Part shown: in pieces, positions 1-8,894 of the stretch
Position numbering within the stretch: position 1 is the first letter of the stretch
How the letters are laid out: the number at the start of each line of letters is the position of its first letter
Origin: Ophthalmolycus amberensis
Taxonomy: Eukaryota > Chordata > Actinopteri > Perciformes > Zoarcidae
Direction of reading: 5' to 3'
NCBI GenBank assembly: GCA_024529925.1
Contig: JAFEUB010000065.1
Location: 1 to 64,000, forward strand
Length of the DNA: 64,000 nucleotides
Made by a program: the position numbers and the translations under genes
The notes under the pieces: generated by a model
What the model was told of the DNA's origin: nothing
Seen by the model: the letters and a program-made list of their open reading frames with translations, nothing else
Databases searched by the model: none

Positions 1-260
1 TGTGTGTATCAGTTGAGTAAGACAGGGTAAAATGCCAGGCCTTTGATTAACTGCAGCCAGCCCAGAGTCATGAGGCGTTCCTGCCATTAGAAGACATGGA
101 GCTCCTGCTGAGAGCGATATCAAAGGGCCACAGTCGGTGCTGCTGCTCTGCCAGCTACCTGCTGTGTCCTCCCATCTGTCAACATCGCCACGCCGGGGCC
201 GGGGATCACACACCGGGAGGAGGGTCAGGTGAAGAGACGGATAGAGGAGAAGAGGAGAGG

Positions 261-293
<33 letters not shown>

Positions 294-345
294 CAATAGG
301 GGGATAAAAGGAGGAGGAAAGAGAGGTCAGAGAGAGATTACTCAC
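1..345 (-). other. Intron after exon 14 (partial)
   Basis: Start of the intron that follows the domain II S5 exon, running off the window. The only structured part is the TG repeat at 262-292. I looked for the domain II pore exon (the TGEDWN motif) on the minus strand and did not see it. Confidence 0.85.
262..292. repeat. (TG)n microsatellite, (CA)n on gene strand
   Basis: About 15 perfect TG units. On the coding strand of the channel gene this is a CA repeat lying roughly 53-83 nt downstream of the exon 14 donor. Confidence 0.97.
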
Positions 346-477
346 TGTCCTCCGAAGAGCTGCATGCCCAGCAGAGCAAAGACCACGATGAAGAGGAAGA
401 GGAGGAAGAGCAAGCTGATGATGGACTTCATGGAATTGAGGAGGGACACCACGAGGTTCCTCAACGAGTTCCAATAT
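346..477 (-). CDS. cacna1b: Cav2.2 exon 14: domain II S4-S5 linker and S5
   Basis: A 132-nt exon and the most 3' coding exon in the window. After a gtcag acceptor one base completes Lys; it then reads YWNSLRNLVVSLLNSMKS, IISLLFLLFLFIVVFALLG, MQLFGG and two bases of the next codon before GTGAGT. It covers the S4-S5 linker and the S5 helix of domain II. YWNSLRN resembles Cav2.2 (YWSSLRN) more than Cav2.1 or 2.3 (YWASLRN). The next exon should start with the domain II pore loop and lies before position 1. A CA repeat (on the coding strand) begins about 53 nt downstream of the donor. Confidence 0.95.
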
Positions 478-1025
478 CTGACAGAAAGACACACAGAGAG
501 AGAAATCACTTTTTTATTTTTGTTTTGAAAGAACAAACAGATTCAGACAAAGACAGAAACAACCAAACCAGAGGAGGAAGGAGAGGAAGAAATGACAATA
601 TGAGCTGTAGGTGGCATAGAACAAACCAATGCGTCTGTAGCTGCCAGTTACAGTGAATCACAGGATTAAAGTTAATCGAATGAAATAAAAGGATCGCCAT
701 CAAACTCTAACAGGATTTTCAGTTCGAAGATAAAAGAATTAAGATTTGAGCCGTGAGAAAAAAAAAAGAATCTTCAAAATTGAGGGGTTTTAAGAGAAGC
801 ATTCAGGCACAGCGCTTAAAAGAATACGTTGCGATGTTCGTGATGTAGTCGTAGATGTGTTTGTTCATTCAGGACTGTGTCTGCTGAACTAAAAGCATTC
901 TATTTGGTTTTACACTGTGAGCATGTGCTGTTAGGTAAAGCCACACTCCACCAATTTTACACATTGATTTTAGACATGTTCAGCTCATTGTCCGTAGTTT
1001 CACGTGTGTTGAGAATTGAACTCAC
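478..1025 (-). other. Intron 13-14 (548 bp)
   Basis: Non-coding, AT-rich, with an oligo-A stretch near 759-768. No repeat family recognised. Confidence 0.85.
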
Positions 1026-1138
1026 TTGGTGACTTTGAATATCCTGAGCAGTCGCAGAGCTCTCAGCACACTGATTCCAAACGATGCCCCTGGTTTAATC
1101 ATGTCCCAGATCACCTCAAAAATACTTCCCACAATCAC
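1026..1138 (-). CDS. cacna1b: Cav2.2 exon 13: domain II S3-S4
   Basis: A 113-nt exon after a tctag acceptor. It encodes VIVGSIFEVIWDMIKPGASF then GISVLRALRLLRIFKVT and two bases of a Lys codon before GTGAGT. GISVLRALRLLRIFKV is the S4 voltage sensor of domain II, with Arg/Lys at every third position. VIVGSIFEVIW is the end of S3. The S3-S4 loop DMIKPGAS is short, as in all Cav2 members. Phase is 0 in and 2 out, matching exon 14. Confidence 0.95.
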
Positions 1139-1239
1139 CTAGAGAGGAGAGCAGAGGATAAACGATCACCTGTTGCAATAAGCATCCAAACAGAACGAGC
1201 ACTGCCAGTTAAAGTTAAATATCTACAAAGGTAACTTAC

Positions 1240-1352
1240 CCCAAAATCAAAGCAGTTAAAGGAGGAGTGGAAATAATTCCTCGCTCCGAGGCCGTACATC
1301 TTCAAGGACATCTCAATCAGAAACAAACCCAGGAAGACAATCTCGGCTGTGT
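1240..1352 (-). CDS. cacna1b: Cav2.2 exon 12: domain II S2 and start of S3
   Basis: A 113-nt exon between an aacag acceptor and a GTAAGT donor. The first two bases complete Tyr; it continues TAEIVFLGLFLIEMSLKMYG, LGARNYFHSSFNCFDFG and ends on a full codon. EIVFLGLFLIEMSLKMYGLG is the S2 helix of domain II, with the acidic residue that pairs with S4 charges; FNCFDFG begins S3. SLKMYGLG and CFDFG are the Cav2.2 forms (Cav2.1: FIKMYGLG, CFDCG, from memory). The introns on either side are only about 100 bp, in contrast to the tens of kilobases near the 5' end of the gene. Confidence 0.95.
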
Positions 1353-1461
1353 CTGTTTTCAAGATGGACAAGGTAACAACACAAAGAGAAACCGGTTTTA
1401 TAGGCAATCGACATCAATAAGCGTGAATTGGTATGAGTGCGTATTCCTATGTATGACCTAC

Positions 1462-1683
1462 AGAGGGCCGTCGTGAGCCAATCGGGCTGGTCATAGTGGA
1501 CTATGGCCACACACAGAGTGTTGAGGCCCACCAGACACAGAACGATCCAGTAGAAGCTCTGAGCTTTCACCATGCGGCGGATGAAGAAGCGGGTCCTTTT
1601 CTCCTTACGCCGGAAGTAGGAGGAGCTGTCCATCTTACCGCCGCTCTTCATGCTGGCCCGACCAAACGGAGAGCCAGGGGGAG
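1462..1683 (-). CDS. cacna1b: Cav2.2 exon 11: end of I-II linker and domain II S1
   Basis: A 222-nt exon. After the tttcag acceptor two bases complete a Pro codon, then PPGSPFGRASMKSGGKMD, SSSYFRRKEKRTRFFIRR, MVKAQSFYWIVLCLVGL, NTLCVAIVHYDQPDWLTTAL and one base of a Tyr codon. The hydrophobic stretch after MVKAQSFYW is S1 of domain II. SSSYFRRKEK and VKAQSFYW match Cav2.2 (Cav2.1 has VKTQAFYW). Compared with the mammalian protein as I recall it, the fish exon carries a few additional Pro/Gly residues before SPF. The donor GTAGGT is non-consensus at position +4. The neighbouring intron is 109 bp. Confidence 0.94.
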
Positions 1684-1984
1684 CTGAAAATAATGATGAA
1701 GAGGTGAGAGAGGAAACGTGAGCAGAGGTTTCATTTTTGTCCATGCTTCACAGTTTTCACGTTTCTATGAATATATTTGAACTTAACACCAGGTTTAAAA
1801 GCAGTGTTTCACTGCCCTTTGTGGTTGAAAGATCCTAGTGTGTTGGGCCTTATACCACACCCACCAGTGATGTCATGGTGTACTGCCCACACCGGCATGT
1901 ACACTTGTACATCAACGCAGCAAGATGAGAAGTAATCCCACTAAAAACAAGATGTTCAGCTGCTCTTACAAGAAGTTGGATACC

Positions 1985-2110
1985 CCGCTCATGTCTGTAC
2001 CATAAATGTGATGAGACAGTTAGCTTAGCTTAGCATAAAGACTTGAAGCGGATGTAAACAACCAAAGCTTAAACTGATAAAAGTAGCAACAGCTACCCAA
2101 GGGACAGAAA
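1985..2110 (+). repeat. Dispersed repeat family A, fragment
   Basis: Contains ctcatgtctgtacc and the diagnostic gttagcttagcttagcataa followed by agac, shared with the fuller copy at 31157-31402. See also 5984-6046, 8389-8545 and, reversed, 59010-59170. This is a common teleost intronic repeat whose class I cannot assign. Confidence 0.75.
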
Positions 2111-2720
2111 GAAAAGCGCAAAATCACATTTTTTCTTGCAGCCGCTCATTAAAAAATATGCACCTAATACCTTTGTGCCCCGGGACTGCAGGCATCATGT
2201 GTGAAATGGGAGACGAAATTTGACTGTGCAGTGCATCTATTCCCTTGGCACTTAATTTTACGGAAAACAGACATGACATGAGATAGAAAAAAATGTAGCG
2301 AAGGCAACAAAATGGTTTAAATTACCACGCTTGTGCTCATTTCCAACCAATAGAAAAGCAATTACATGTTGTGTTTGTGTGGAACCATGAAATCCATTCC
2401 TATTAAGAATGTCTTGCTCAGAAATAGAAGTAGAACAGACATTCCCATGCAAACCAATGTAGCAGGAGGGTCAGAGCGGCGGACATTTTTGCGTTCTACC
2501 ATTGCGACCATTGTAGCGAATTAACGTCCATATAAACTAAATAGACTCTTGCAAGTCGCCGACACACTGAGGTTTTGGCGTAACTACTAAAACAAGCAGT
2601 GGAGTAGTAACGTTACGAAGCAGAGAGCCAGAGAAAATCCGTCACATCTAATAAATGAATGCTTCATCCACACACTCTTGTCACAGCATAGGAAAGCACA
2701 TTGCTATCCCAAGATGAGAA

Positions 2721-2806
2721 TTAAGCACGGTGGAATTAGCAAGCTTGTTAGCTAACTAGCTGGCAGCAGGCTAATTAGCTAACTTGTTAATTCCGCCATG
2801 CTTTAA
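2721..2806. repeat. Imperfect inverted repeat (about 30-bp arms)
   Basis: Left arm 2721-2754 and right arm 2774-2806 are near reverse complements around a short loop rich in the word gctaa. It could form a hairpin in intron RNA or mark the centre of a foldback element. Confidence 0.8.
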
Positions 2807-3395
2807 TGCTACAAGCTATCAAGCTACCTAGATAGCCATCCATCTCCGGAGCTGCGTACGCTCTCTTTCCAGCCTGCTGCGACGACACTTTAAGGCCCAA
2901 CTTACGTACGTTTTAACCATAACAAGTAACAACGTTCGCTATTTTCTCTTATACTTGTCAAATGACCACAGAAAACTGTCAGATGTCCGTTCCAATCCTA
3001 TTATATTTCTACGGTCTCATTCTAATAAGCTGCAGGTGATTCCCTTGCTATTTTAATGTAACAGTCTAATTAGAAAAGTTAATTATACTTCTTCTCCCTC
3101 GAGGGGATATGCTTCTACAGCAGCAATGGACTCCAGATCCAGATAAAGCTGGATCTGCTTCTGTAATGCACATTTTTAAGTTTGTGTGAGATATCTAACA
3201 ACTTCTTCTGTACTATAGAGGTGACATGACATACTAATCTGATAAATGGAGACCAGAGAGTCAGTGGACATGGTTTTGTTCATTAGAGGAGACGGGCCTT
3301 TATGGTGGCTTTTATTGTAAAGGTCAACTCTGTGAACAGACAGCATGTGAAGGTCAGAGATGAGGTGCTGGTGGCCGTGGATAAAAAAGGCTTAC

Positions 3396-3485
3396 GGACG
3401 AAGGAGATGTCTGCAAAAGGATCCTCACCCTCCTCAGCGCCGATCAGGTCGTTTTTACCTTTCTTGACTTTGCCTCGTTTCATGA
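3396..3485 (-). CDS. cacna1b: Cav2.2 exon 10: basic/acidic I-II linker segment
   Basis: A 90-nt exon between a taacag acceptor and a GTAAGC donor. It encodes V (split codon) MKRGKVKKGKNDLIG, then AEEGEDPFADISFV, and one base of the next codon. KK--NDLI-AEEGED-FAD is the Cav2.2 signature of this part of the I-II linker (human: KKSRNDLIHAEEGEDRFADL, from memory) and is the strongest local argument for Cav2.2 rather than Cav2.1. The linker is cytoplasmic and takes part in modulation by G proteins and protein kinase C. Phases are 1 in, 1 out; 90 nt could be skipped without a frameshift. Confidence 0.92.
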
Positions 3486-3652
3486 CTGTTAAGAGAACAG
3501 CACAGAGAGGGAGGGAAGAATACCCATGTATCAGTCTTAAAATGAAACATAGGGATTGAAATATAGTGATTGCAATATAGGAATAGCGATGTTCTGTTAT
3601 GCAGAACTGTATTTCAATGGAACAACCCTCATCCCATCACATGGTTTATGTC

Positions 3653-3654
<2 letters not shown>

Positions 3655-3692
<38 letters not shown>
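3655..3692. repeat. (TG)n microsatellite
   Basis: Uninterrupted TG units over about 38 bp inside the intron between exons 9 and 10. Confidence 0.97.
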
Positions 3693-3693
<1 letters not shown>

Positions 3694-4500
3694 CAAAGTG
3701 GAGGGGTGAGCTAATTGGAATCTATGAATAGCAGGCATCAATCATGTTTTTCACTTGGAGATTTTCCGCCTTCCTGCTTGAAGCCAGGCTTGGAATGAAA
3801 AACTGCCAGCGCAACATGAACATGACCGTCACATGACCAGCTCGGTGTCACCGGAGTGGTTCGCTCATTCTCCAGATCTACTGTGCATCCCTGTCGCTCA
3901 GCTCAGAAGGTCTGTCTGGAATTGACTGCTTGATTTTCTTTGAACAAGTGAAACAATCGCAGGGTTGTAGAAAGGTTTATTTAAAATATATATATTTTTT
4001 AATTTCATTTTAAGATGATAAAACTTGAAGCACTCAACTAAACAACAGGAATGACTTCATAAGATGGAGATTTTTTTTAAATCATATTTAAAGTATATTG
4101 AAACAACACACACCTTGCTTAAGTTTACCCATCTTCTATCTCAAATTTAAATATTCAGCCTGCGGGATAATTTCCTCAATTTCTTTTTTCCAAAAACGAG
4201 ATAAAAACATTGGATAAATTGTTTGAAAAACAAATCATTTTAAAATCACCTCTACTAAGCCAGTCAGCAATGATTGGCACTTTGCTCCACTATTTCATAC
4301 CTGCCATTCATCCGACGGTCAACTACACATTTTCTGCTCGAGCAACATCAGAGTGTTTTTCTACAGCTGTGGACTCAGACTGTTTAATCCCTGATATGTA
4401 ACTAATTGAGAAATAAGGCAGCTGGGTGCTGTCACTTTACTGGAATCATCAGCAGGGATGTGTTTCCAGTGCGTGTCTGTTTACTAGCAAATGCCTTTCC

Positions 4501-4503
<3 letters not shown>

Positions 4504-4552
<49 letters not shown>
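4504..4552. repeat. (TG)n microsatellite
   Basis: Uninterrupted TG units over about 49 bp inside the intron between exons 9 and 10. Confidence 0.97.
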
Positions 4553-4553
<1 letters not shown>

Positions 4554-4884
4554 TGTGCTCATGTTGGGGAGCTTGGTATAGTGAATTCTCTTCAACAAAT
4601 CCAATCAGACTAAAGCTGTAAATCCCACTAATTAACCCTTGCCCTCACACCAGGCCTGATGGACTGACATCATGGGCGAGAGAGAAAGAAAGAGAGAGAG
4701 AACTGAGTAACAGCGTACTCCATTTGAAATAAAGGCAAAAAAGTATAGAGTGGACCTGGAAACCTTGATTACCACTCAAATAATCACATTTTGCAGTAAT
4801 AGGGATTAATGTAAAGCCATCTTACACTTGTTATACTTGTTTTACTGTAATGTTGCCTATTAAAATAATGAAATATGTACGTAT

Positions 4885-5020
4885 ACGCAGCAAACAACTC
4901 TTTGCTAAGTAAAGATATAGTGGAGTAATGTCTAGCTGAGCAGAGTCATTCTCCCTCTGTAGGTGTTGTAATCCGAGCTTCTCTGTGCTTTGTATTGGTA
5001 GCTAATGCATAGCCGATCAT
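4885..5020 (+). repeat. Dispersed repeat family D, copy 1
   Basis: Contains aaagatatagtggagtaatg, gagcagagtcattctccctc and a gcttctctgtgctttg segment that recur near 24190-24262 and 47893-48154. This is an old interspersed repeat of unknown class. Confidence 0.7.
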
Positions 5021-5171
5021 TTATGCACAGCACATTGATGCTGTAAATAAGCTATTATTAAATGGAAATGAGTAACTGCACCTCCTGCTGTGATGGACTA
5101 TGGTGAAGCAGCAAGCAGATACTCAGCCTTCTTTTTACCTGGAAGGTTTTGTTTCCTCTTGTACCACGCAC

Positions 5172-5228
5172 CATCCAGCGGGGACTTCTCCTCTGCAATC
5201 TCCTCCTCCTCCTCCAGCAACACCTCCT
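5172..5228 (-). CDS. cacna1b: Cav2.2 exon 9: acidic I-II linker segment after the AID
   Basis: A small 57-nt exon (19 codons) too short for an ORF scan. It was found by reading the minus strand between exons 8 and 10. The acceptor is ctgcag; with the G from exon 8 it reads EEVLLEEEEEIAEEKSPLD, and the final G joins exon 10. The ending AEEKSPLD followed by V-K-R matches Cav2.2. Five successive GAG codons make a longer acidic run than in the mammalian protein as I remember it (LAEEDRNAEEKSPLD). The donor GTGCGT is weak. The exon is multiple-of-three in length, so skipping it would keep the frame, but it holds the end of the AID region. Confidence 0.9.
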
Positions 5229-5335
5229 CTGCAGCGAGAGAGAGAGAAAGGGACTTTCTATCAATTTGTCATGCTTTTCTAACACAACAAACACATGCAT
5301 GCCAGCTCTCACACTGTTTCAGAGATGAGTCTGAC

Positions 5336-5451
5336 CTGCTTTGCAGATCCACTCCAAGTACCCGGTGAGCTCTCTCTCGATCTGCTGCTGCCTCCGGAGC
5401 TTCAGGAACTCCTGCCTCTTCTCCACACGCTCTCTTTCTTTGGCAAATTCT
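5336..5451 (-). CDS. cacna1b: Cav2.2 exon 8: alpha-interaction domain (beta-subunit binding)
   Basis: A 116-nt exon after an aacag acceptor. One base completes the Gly codon of exon 7. It encodes EFAKERERVEKRQEF, LKLRR, then QQQIERELTGYLEWICKA, ending GCA G before GTCAGA. The second part fits the AID consensus QQ-E--L-GY--WI---E of the I-II linker (the final Glu comes from exon 9). This helix docks into the groove of the cytoplasmic beta subunit and also carries a G-beta-gamma contact in Cav2 channels. The key Tyr and Trp of the consensus are present. The donor GTCAGA departs from the usual GTRAGT. Only 107 bp separate this exon from exon 9. Confidence 0.95.
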
Positions 5452-5983
5452 CTGTTGAAACAAATACACAGATATTTTCTACACACAAAAAGAACAAATG
5501 GACATTTTATCACATTTGCCATTTTGGACTCAACGGTAAAATCTTTTTTTCCCCCTCTCGTGTCAGTAATCTGCCAGGAGACAACCTGCACGTGTACATT
5601 CACAGTAACAAACAGGATTATGTGAATTGCAAAAGCAACACATTTGTGAGACACTGCCTCATGGGAATGAAGGAAATAAAGGGTTCAAGCGTTCGTCTGC
5701 AGGATTATTTACTGTGGAGTTCAGAAAGCAGGGAAGCTGTTGAGGGCACGAAAGAGGAAAAAGGCCATTGGCAAAGCTAGCAGGTAGTTATGAAACTTAT
5801 GGACAAGATCTTCTTTCAGACCTTCTATAACCTTATTTGTTGTCTTTCGTTTCGCCACCGTTGAAGTCAGTTTTCACTGACATGCTTTCATTTTTCCGGT
5901 GCTCTGCTCTTCTTAATAATGCCATTTGATAGGAAGCTTTCCCTGGGACCATAGACAGCCGAGTGAGGTGCGTACTACAATGT

Positions 5984-6046
5984 ATATTGTTTTGGGGTAA
6001 ACTATTCCTTTAAAGGCATTGCTCGACATTTTGGGAATTATACATC
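5984..6046 (+). repeat. Dispersed repeat family A, head fragment
   Basis: Contains aaactattcctttaaaggca and cgacattttgggaat, which match the start of the fuller copy at 31157 (agtttgacattttgggaaat). Confidence 0.65.
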
Positions 6047-6599
6047 TTTGTTTTTTTGCCGAGTGTTACGTGTTCACAGGATCGTCATTTCCACGCTTCC
6101 CATTCATTTTGTGTGTAAGCAGCCGTGCAATGCATTCTGGTAGCGCAGTGTTGCGTTTTGAGAGACGGAAAAAACTTTGAAACGAACCATTGTTGATTGA
6201 AAATGAAGACGGATTCAGCGACTGCATGGCTAATTTCGGGCCTCAAATGTGAACTATTTTAATAATATAAGACAGCAAAAGTTTCCAAACAAGCCCCTCT
6301 ATAGGTTCGATTTAACAGCCCTCTTGAGTGAAAGTGTTCGTCCAATCAGGTGCCTAGTGCATAGTGGCAGCCCATCAGGCAGCCAATGCTGAGAAGCTGT
6401 GTGACACTTTGCATCCAAAAGTACCTCTGTGGACACATAGCATTAGCTGGTGTCACGCTCATGTCTGTATGCTGTAACGCAACCTCCTCGTCCGTTGTAG
6501 TAAAGAAACGGGACATTCACCCAGGAGACCGCTGTTCATGTCCAATGTGAAACCGAAAGTAAACGTTGACTTTACACTTGCTAAGGGGAGTTGTTGTTT

Positions 6600-6850
6600 A
6601 TTTTCACAAGTTATGTTGTTATGGTTGTGACGTTACATTATATTATTAGTTATTATATCAACACAAATCGTGATCTTTTTTTCGTACCGTAACCATTGTT
6701 TCACAACGTTATTGACGTGGCATTGTGCTTTTCTGCAAGTGTGATACGAGGCTGATATGAAACGTATTTCTTTTGTTCTGAAACGTCGACACACAACGGA
6801 TCTCAGAGTTTGCAAAAATGCACAATGGCAACGTTTTTTTCTGTCGACTG
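6600..6850 (+). repeat. Dispersed repeat family B, fragment
   Basis: Shares words such as gtgatctttttttcgtaccg, taaccattg and tttcacaacgtta with 19450-19720. Related segments lie at 36620-36740 and, reversed, at 40600-40750. Boundaries are approximate. Confidence 0.55.
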
Positions 6851-7248
6851 GGAACAGTTATGAAAATGTTTCCGGTCATAAAAAGTAAAGAGAAGAATGA
6901 GAAGAAAAAAAATACAAATAAAATGCTGATTATAAACTAAGTAAGAACTTTTTAATCTCTAGACTGTTTGCAATGTAAATGCCAATTTATAAATGAGATT
7001 TTTACTCAGATGTTTGCACTATTTATTTATTAATGTATTACACTTTTACACATTTTTAATACATAAATGAAACTCAAGCATTTTATCGTTAACAAATGAA
7101 ATTACAGTGCAGATTCTCCACAACCTCTCGTCACTCATATTAGCAAAACTGAGTTTATAATCTGCATTAATCTGCCTTTACTGCATGCTATGTGATTTTG
7201 CTATGAGCATACCTGGAATATGTGTATTCATGTTTAGAGTCGACTTAC

Positions 7249-7352
7249 CCAGAGAGGACACCGAGCACCAGGTTGAGCATGAAGAAGGAGCCGATGATGA
7301 TGAGAGGGATGAAGTAGAGCCAGTTCCAGGCATTTCCAGCTACATCATTGGT
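7249..7352 (-). CDS. cacna1b: Cav2.2 exon 7: domain I S6
   Basis: A 104-nt exon starting on a complete codon after tccag. It encodes TNDVAGNAWNWLYF, then IPLIIIGSFFMLNLVLGVLS, with the last Gly codon split (GG before GTAAGT). This is the pore-lining S6 helix of domain I, whose cytoplasmic end forms part of the activation gate and leads straight into the AID helix of exon 8. The text TND-AGN-WNWLYF fits Cav2.2 well (the human protein has TNDAAGNTWNWLYF, from memory). The acceptor is preceded by a GT-rich rather than a pyrimidine-rich tract. Confidence 0.95.
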
Positions 7353-7810
7353 CTGGACACACGAACACACACACACAAGGACGGACGTAAGAAGAAGCAA
7401 GTCATCACATTCTACCAATAGCACATATATATAAATAAAGTATACATTTTTCAACATGTAACAGTGTGATCATAGTTTTTCCTCATATAAAATAAAGTGT
7501 GAAACCTAAAACCAAAATGCAAAGAGTCAGCAGTACCACAAATAAACTCCACGAATGCTTGATTCGAGTTAGAAAGTCACCTTTGTAAGAAATGGCAAAT
7601 GAACTTAAAATAACAAGTCATTTTGTTTTGTTTTGAATGAACCAGCTTGAGCTGAGCTGCTTGTGTATGAATATGTATTATCTCGCATTCACATTTCCCA
7701 TCAACAGCTGTAACGAACAATGTATTCTTTACAAACCTGGAACTGAACAAAAACGCTTGCCAACTTGCCTCATTAGAAAGTTACTTTTCAATAAAAAAAA
7801 AAAGAAGCAA

Positions 7811-8284
7811 TTAAATCCTGCTGTTGGTTTACAAAGCACTGAATGGTTTGGGACCAAAATACATCTCCGATCTGCTACTACCTTATGAACCATCCCGACC
7901 CCTCAGGTCGTCTGGGACCGGTCTACTTTCTGTTCCCAGAGTCAGAACTAAACATGGAGAAGCAGCGTTCAGTTTTTCTGCTCCACATATCTGGACCAAA
8001 GTCCCAGAAAGCTGCAGGTCTGCTGAGACCCTCAGCTCATTTAAATCAAGATTGAAGACTTTTCTGTTTGCTGCTGCCTTTAATTGAACCACATTCAATT
8101 AATATATTAATCAATTTCCTGCATTTCTGCATTTTACTACTGCATTTTATTTCTTACACTGTTTTTTAATTGTTTTTGAAATCTCCTTTTCTTTTGCCTT
8201 GTGTTTTGATGCTTTTAATGGTTTTATGTGAAGCACTTTGAATTACCTTGTTCTTGAAATGTGCTATACAAATAAACCGGTTAT
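7811..8284 (+). mobile_element. L2-type LINE, 3' end fragment
   Basis: An 88-codon open stretch ending at TGA 8085-8087 encodes VYKALNGLGPKYISDLLLPY, PSRPLRSSGTGLL-VPR and SSFKSRLKTFLF. This is the C-terminal tail typical of L2-clade LINE ORF2 proteins in fish. The 3' UTR ends with gtgctatacaaataaa, the usual L2 tail of the form gcgctatataaataaa. The reverse transcriptase core is missing, so this is a severely 5'-truncated dead copy. Antisense to the channel gene. Confidence 0.8.
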
Positions 8285-8388
8285 CGGAAGTTTCAGCGTG
8301 TTGTTTTCTGCATGTCCAACATCTCGTCATGTCTTTCTCTGCATCTCTTCCTCTTGCGCTCCACATTGGCTCTGTCCAACGCTCAGAA

Positions 8389-8545
8389 ATATGTCTACCA
8401 ACACCTCTTAAGCTCACTGATTATTAACAAGCGGCATCTTGTTTGTTCAACCCGCACATCAACAAGTTTTATAGCAGGTCACACGCTGGTACTATTTGTT
8501 TTGCGAGCAGCAGCTGGGTGCAGTGACTGTGCGCATGCTGAGCTT
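8389..8545 (+). repeat. Dispersed repeat family A, tail fragment
   Basis: Carries ccaacacctcttaagctcac, cttgtttgttcaaccc and agcagctgggtgcagtgac in the order seen in the 3' half of family A (compare 31331-31402). It sits between the two LINE fragments. Confidence 0.65.
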
Positions 8546-8894
8546 GCCTTTATGGCATTTCACTTTTTGGTTCAGTCCCATCGCTCTCAGAGACAAACAG
8601 TCCTGTCCCGCACCACGCGGCAGACAGACAGCAAACTATCAGATACAGCTGTTACCAATACAGGGTCAGATATTTCCCTCATAAGCTGGTGGAGACCAAA
8701 ACAGAGCTTAAAGGAGAGTGAATATTGAACAAATGAAAGGACCAAAACACAAATAAAAAGGCATTCCAGGATGTTGGATGGTTTAAAGTTGTCCCTGTCC
8801 TCCAACGATCTGTATAAATAAGTTATTTGGCCAGTTTGGCATCTGTGGTCAGAATTAGGTAACACGCGGCTTTCTTTTCTGTTTGCAGGAGCAG

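Larger units (their letters stand above)
1684..3395 (-). other. Intron 10-11 (1.7 kb)
   Basis: Contains a diverged copy of a dispersed fish repeat (about 1985-2110) and an imperfect palindrome at 2721-2806. Nothing coding was seen. The stretch around 2515-3100 has the look of an old transposable element but I cannot define its ends. Confidence 0.75.
3486..5171 (-). other. Intron 9-10 (1.7 kb)
   Basis: Holds two TG microsatellites (3655-3692, 4504-4552), a GA-rich patch near 4680-4700 and a fragment of repeat family D near 4885-5020. No coding exon seen. Confidence 0.8.
5452..7248 (-). other. Intron 7-8 (1.8 kb)
   Basis: Mostly single-copy-looking AT-rich DNA. It contains the head of repeat family A (5984-6046) and a segment of repeat family B (about 6600-6850). 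No exon was found between the S6 and AID exons, as expected for Cav2 genes. Confidence 0.8.

Noticed and set aside
1313..1744. 143-codon ORF read as a single exon
   Set aside because: It runs through the acceptor of exon 11 and the donor-side intron; the real exon is 1462-1683 by splice sites and homology.
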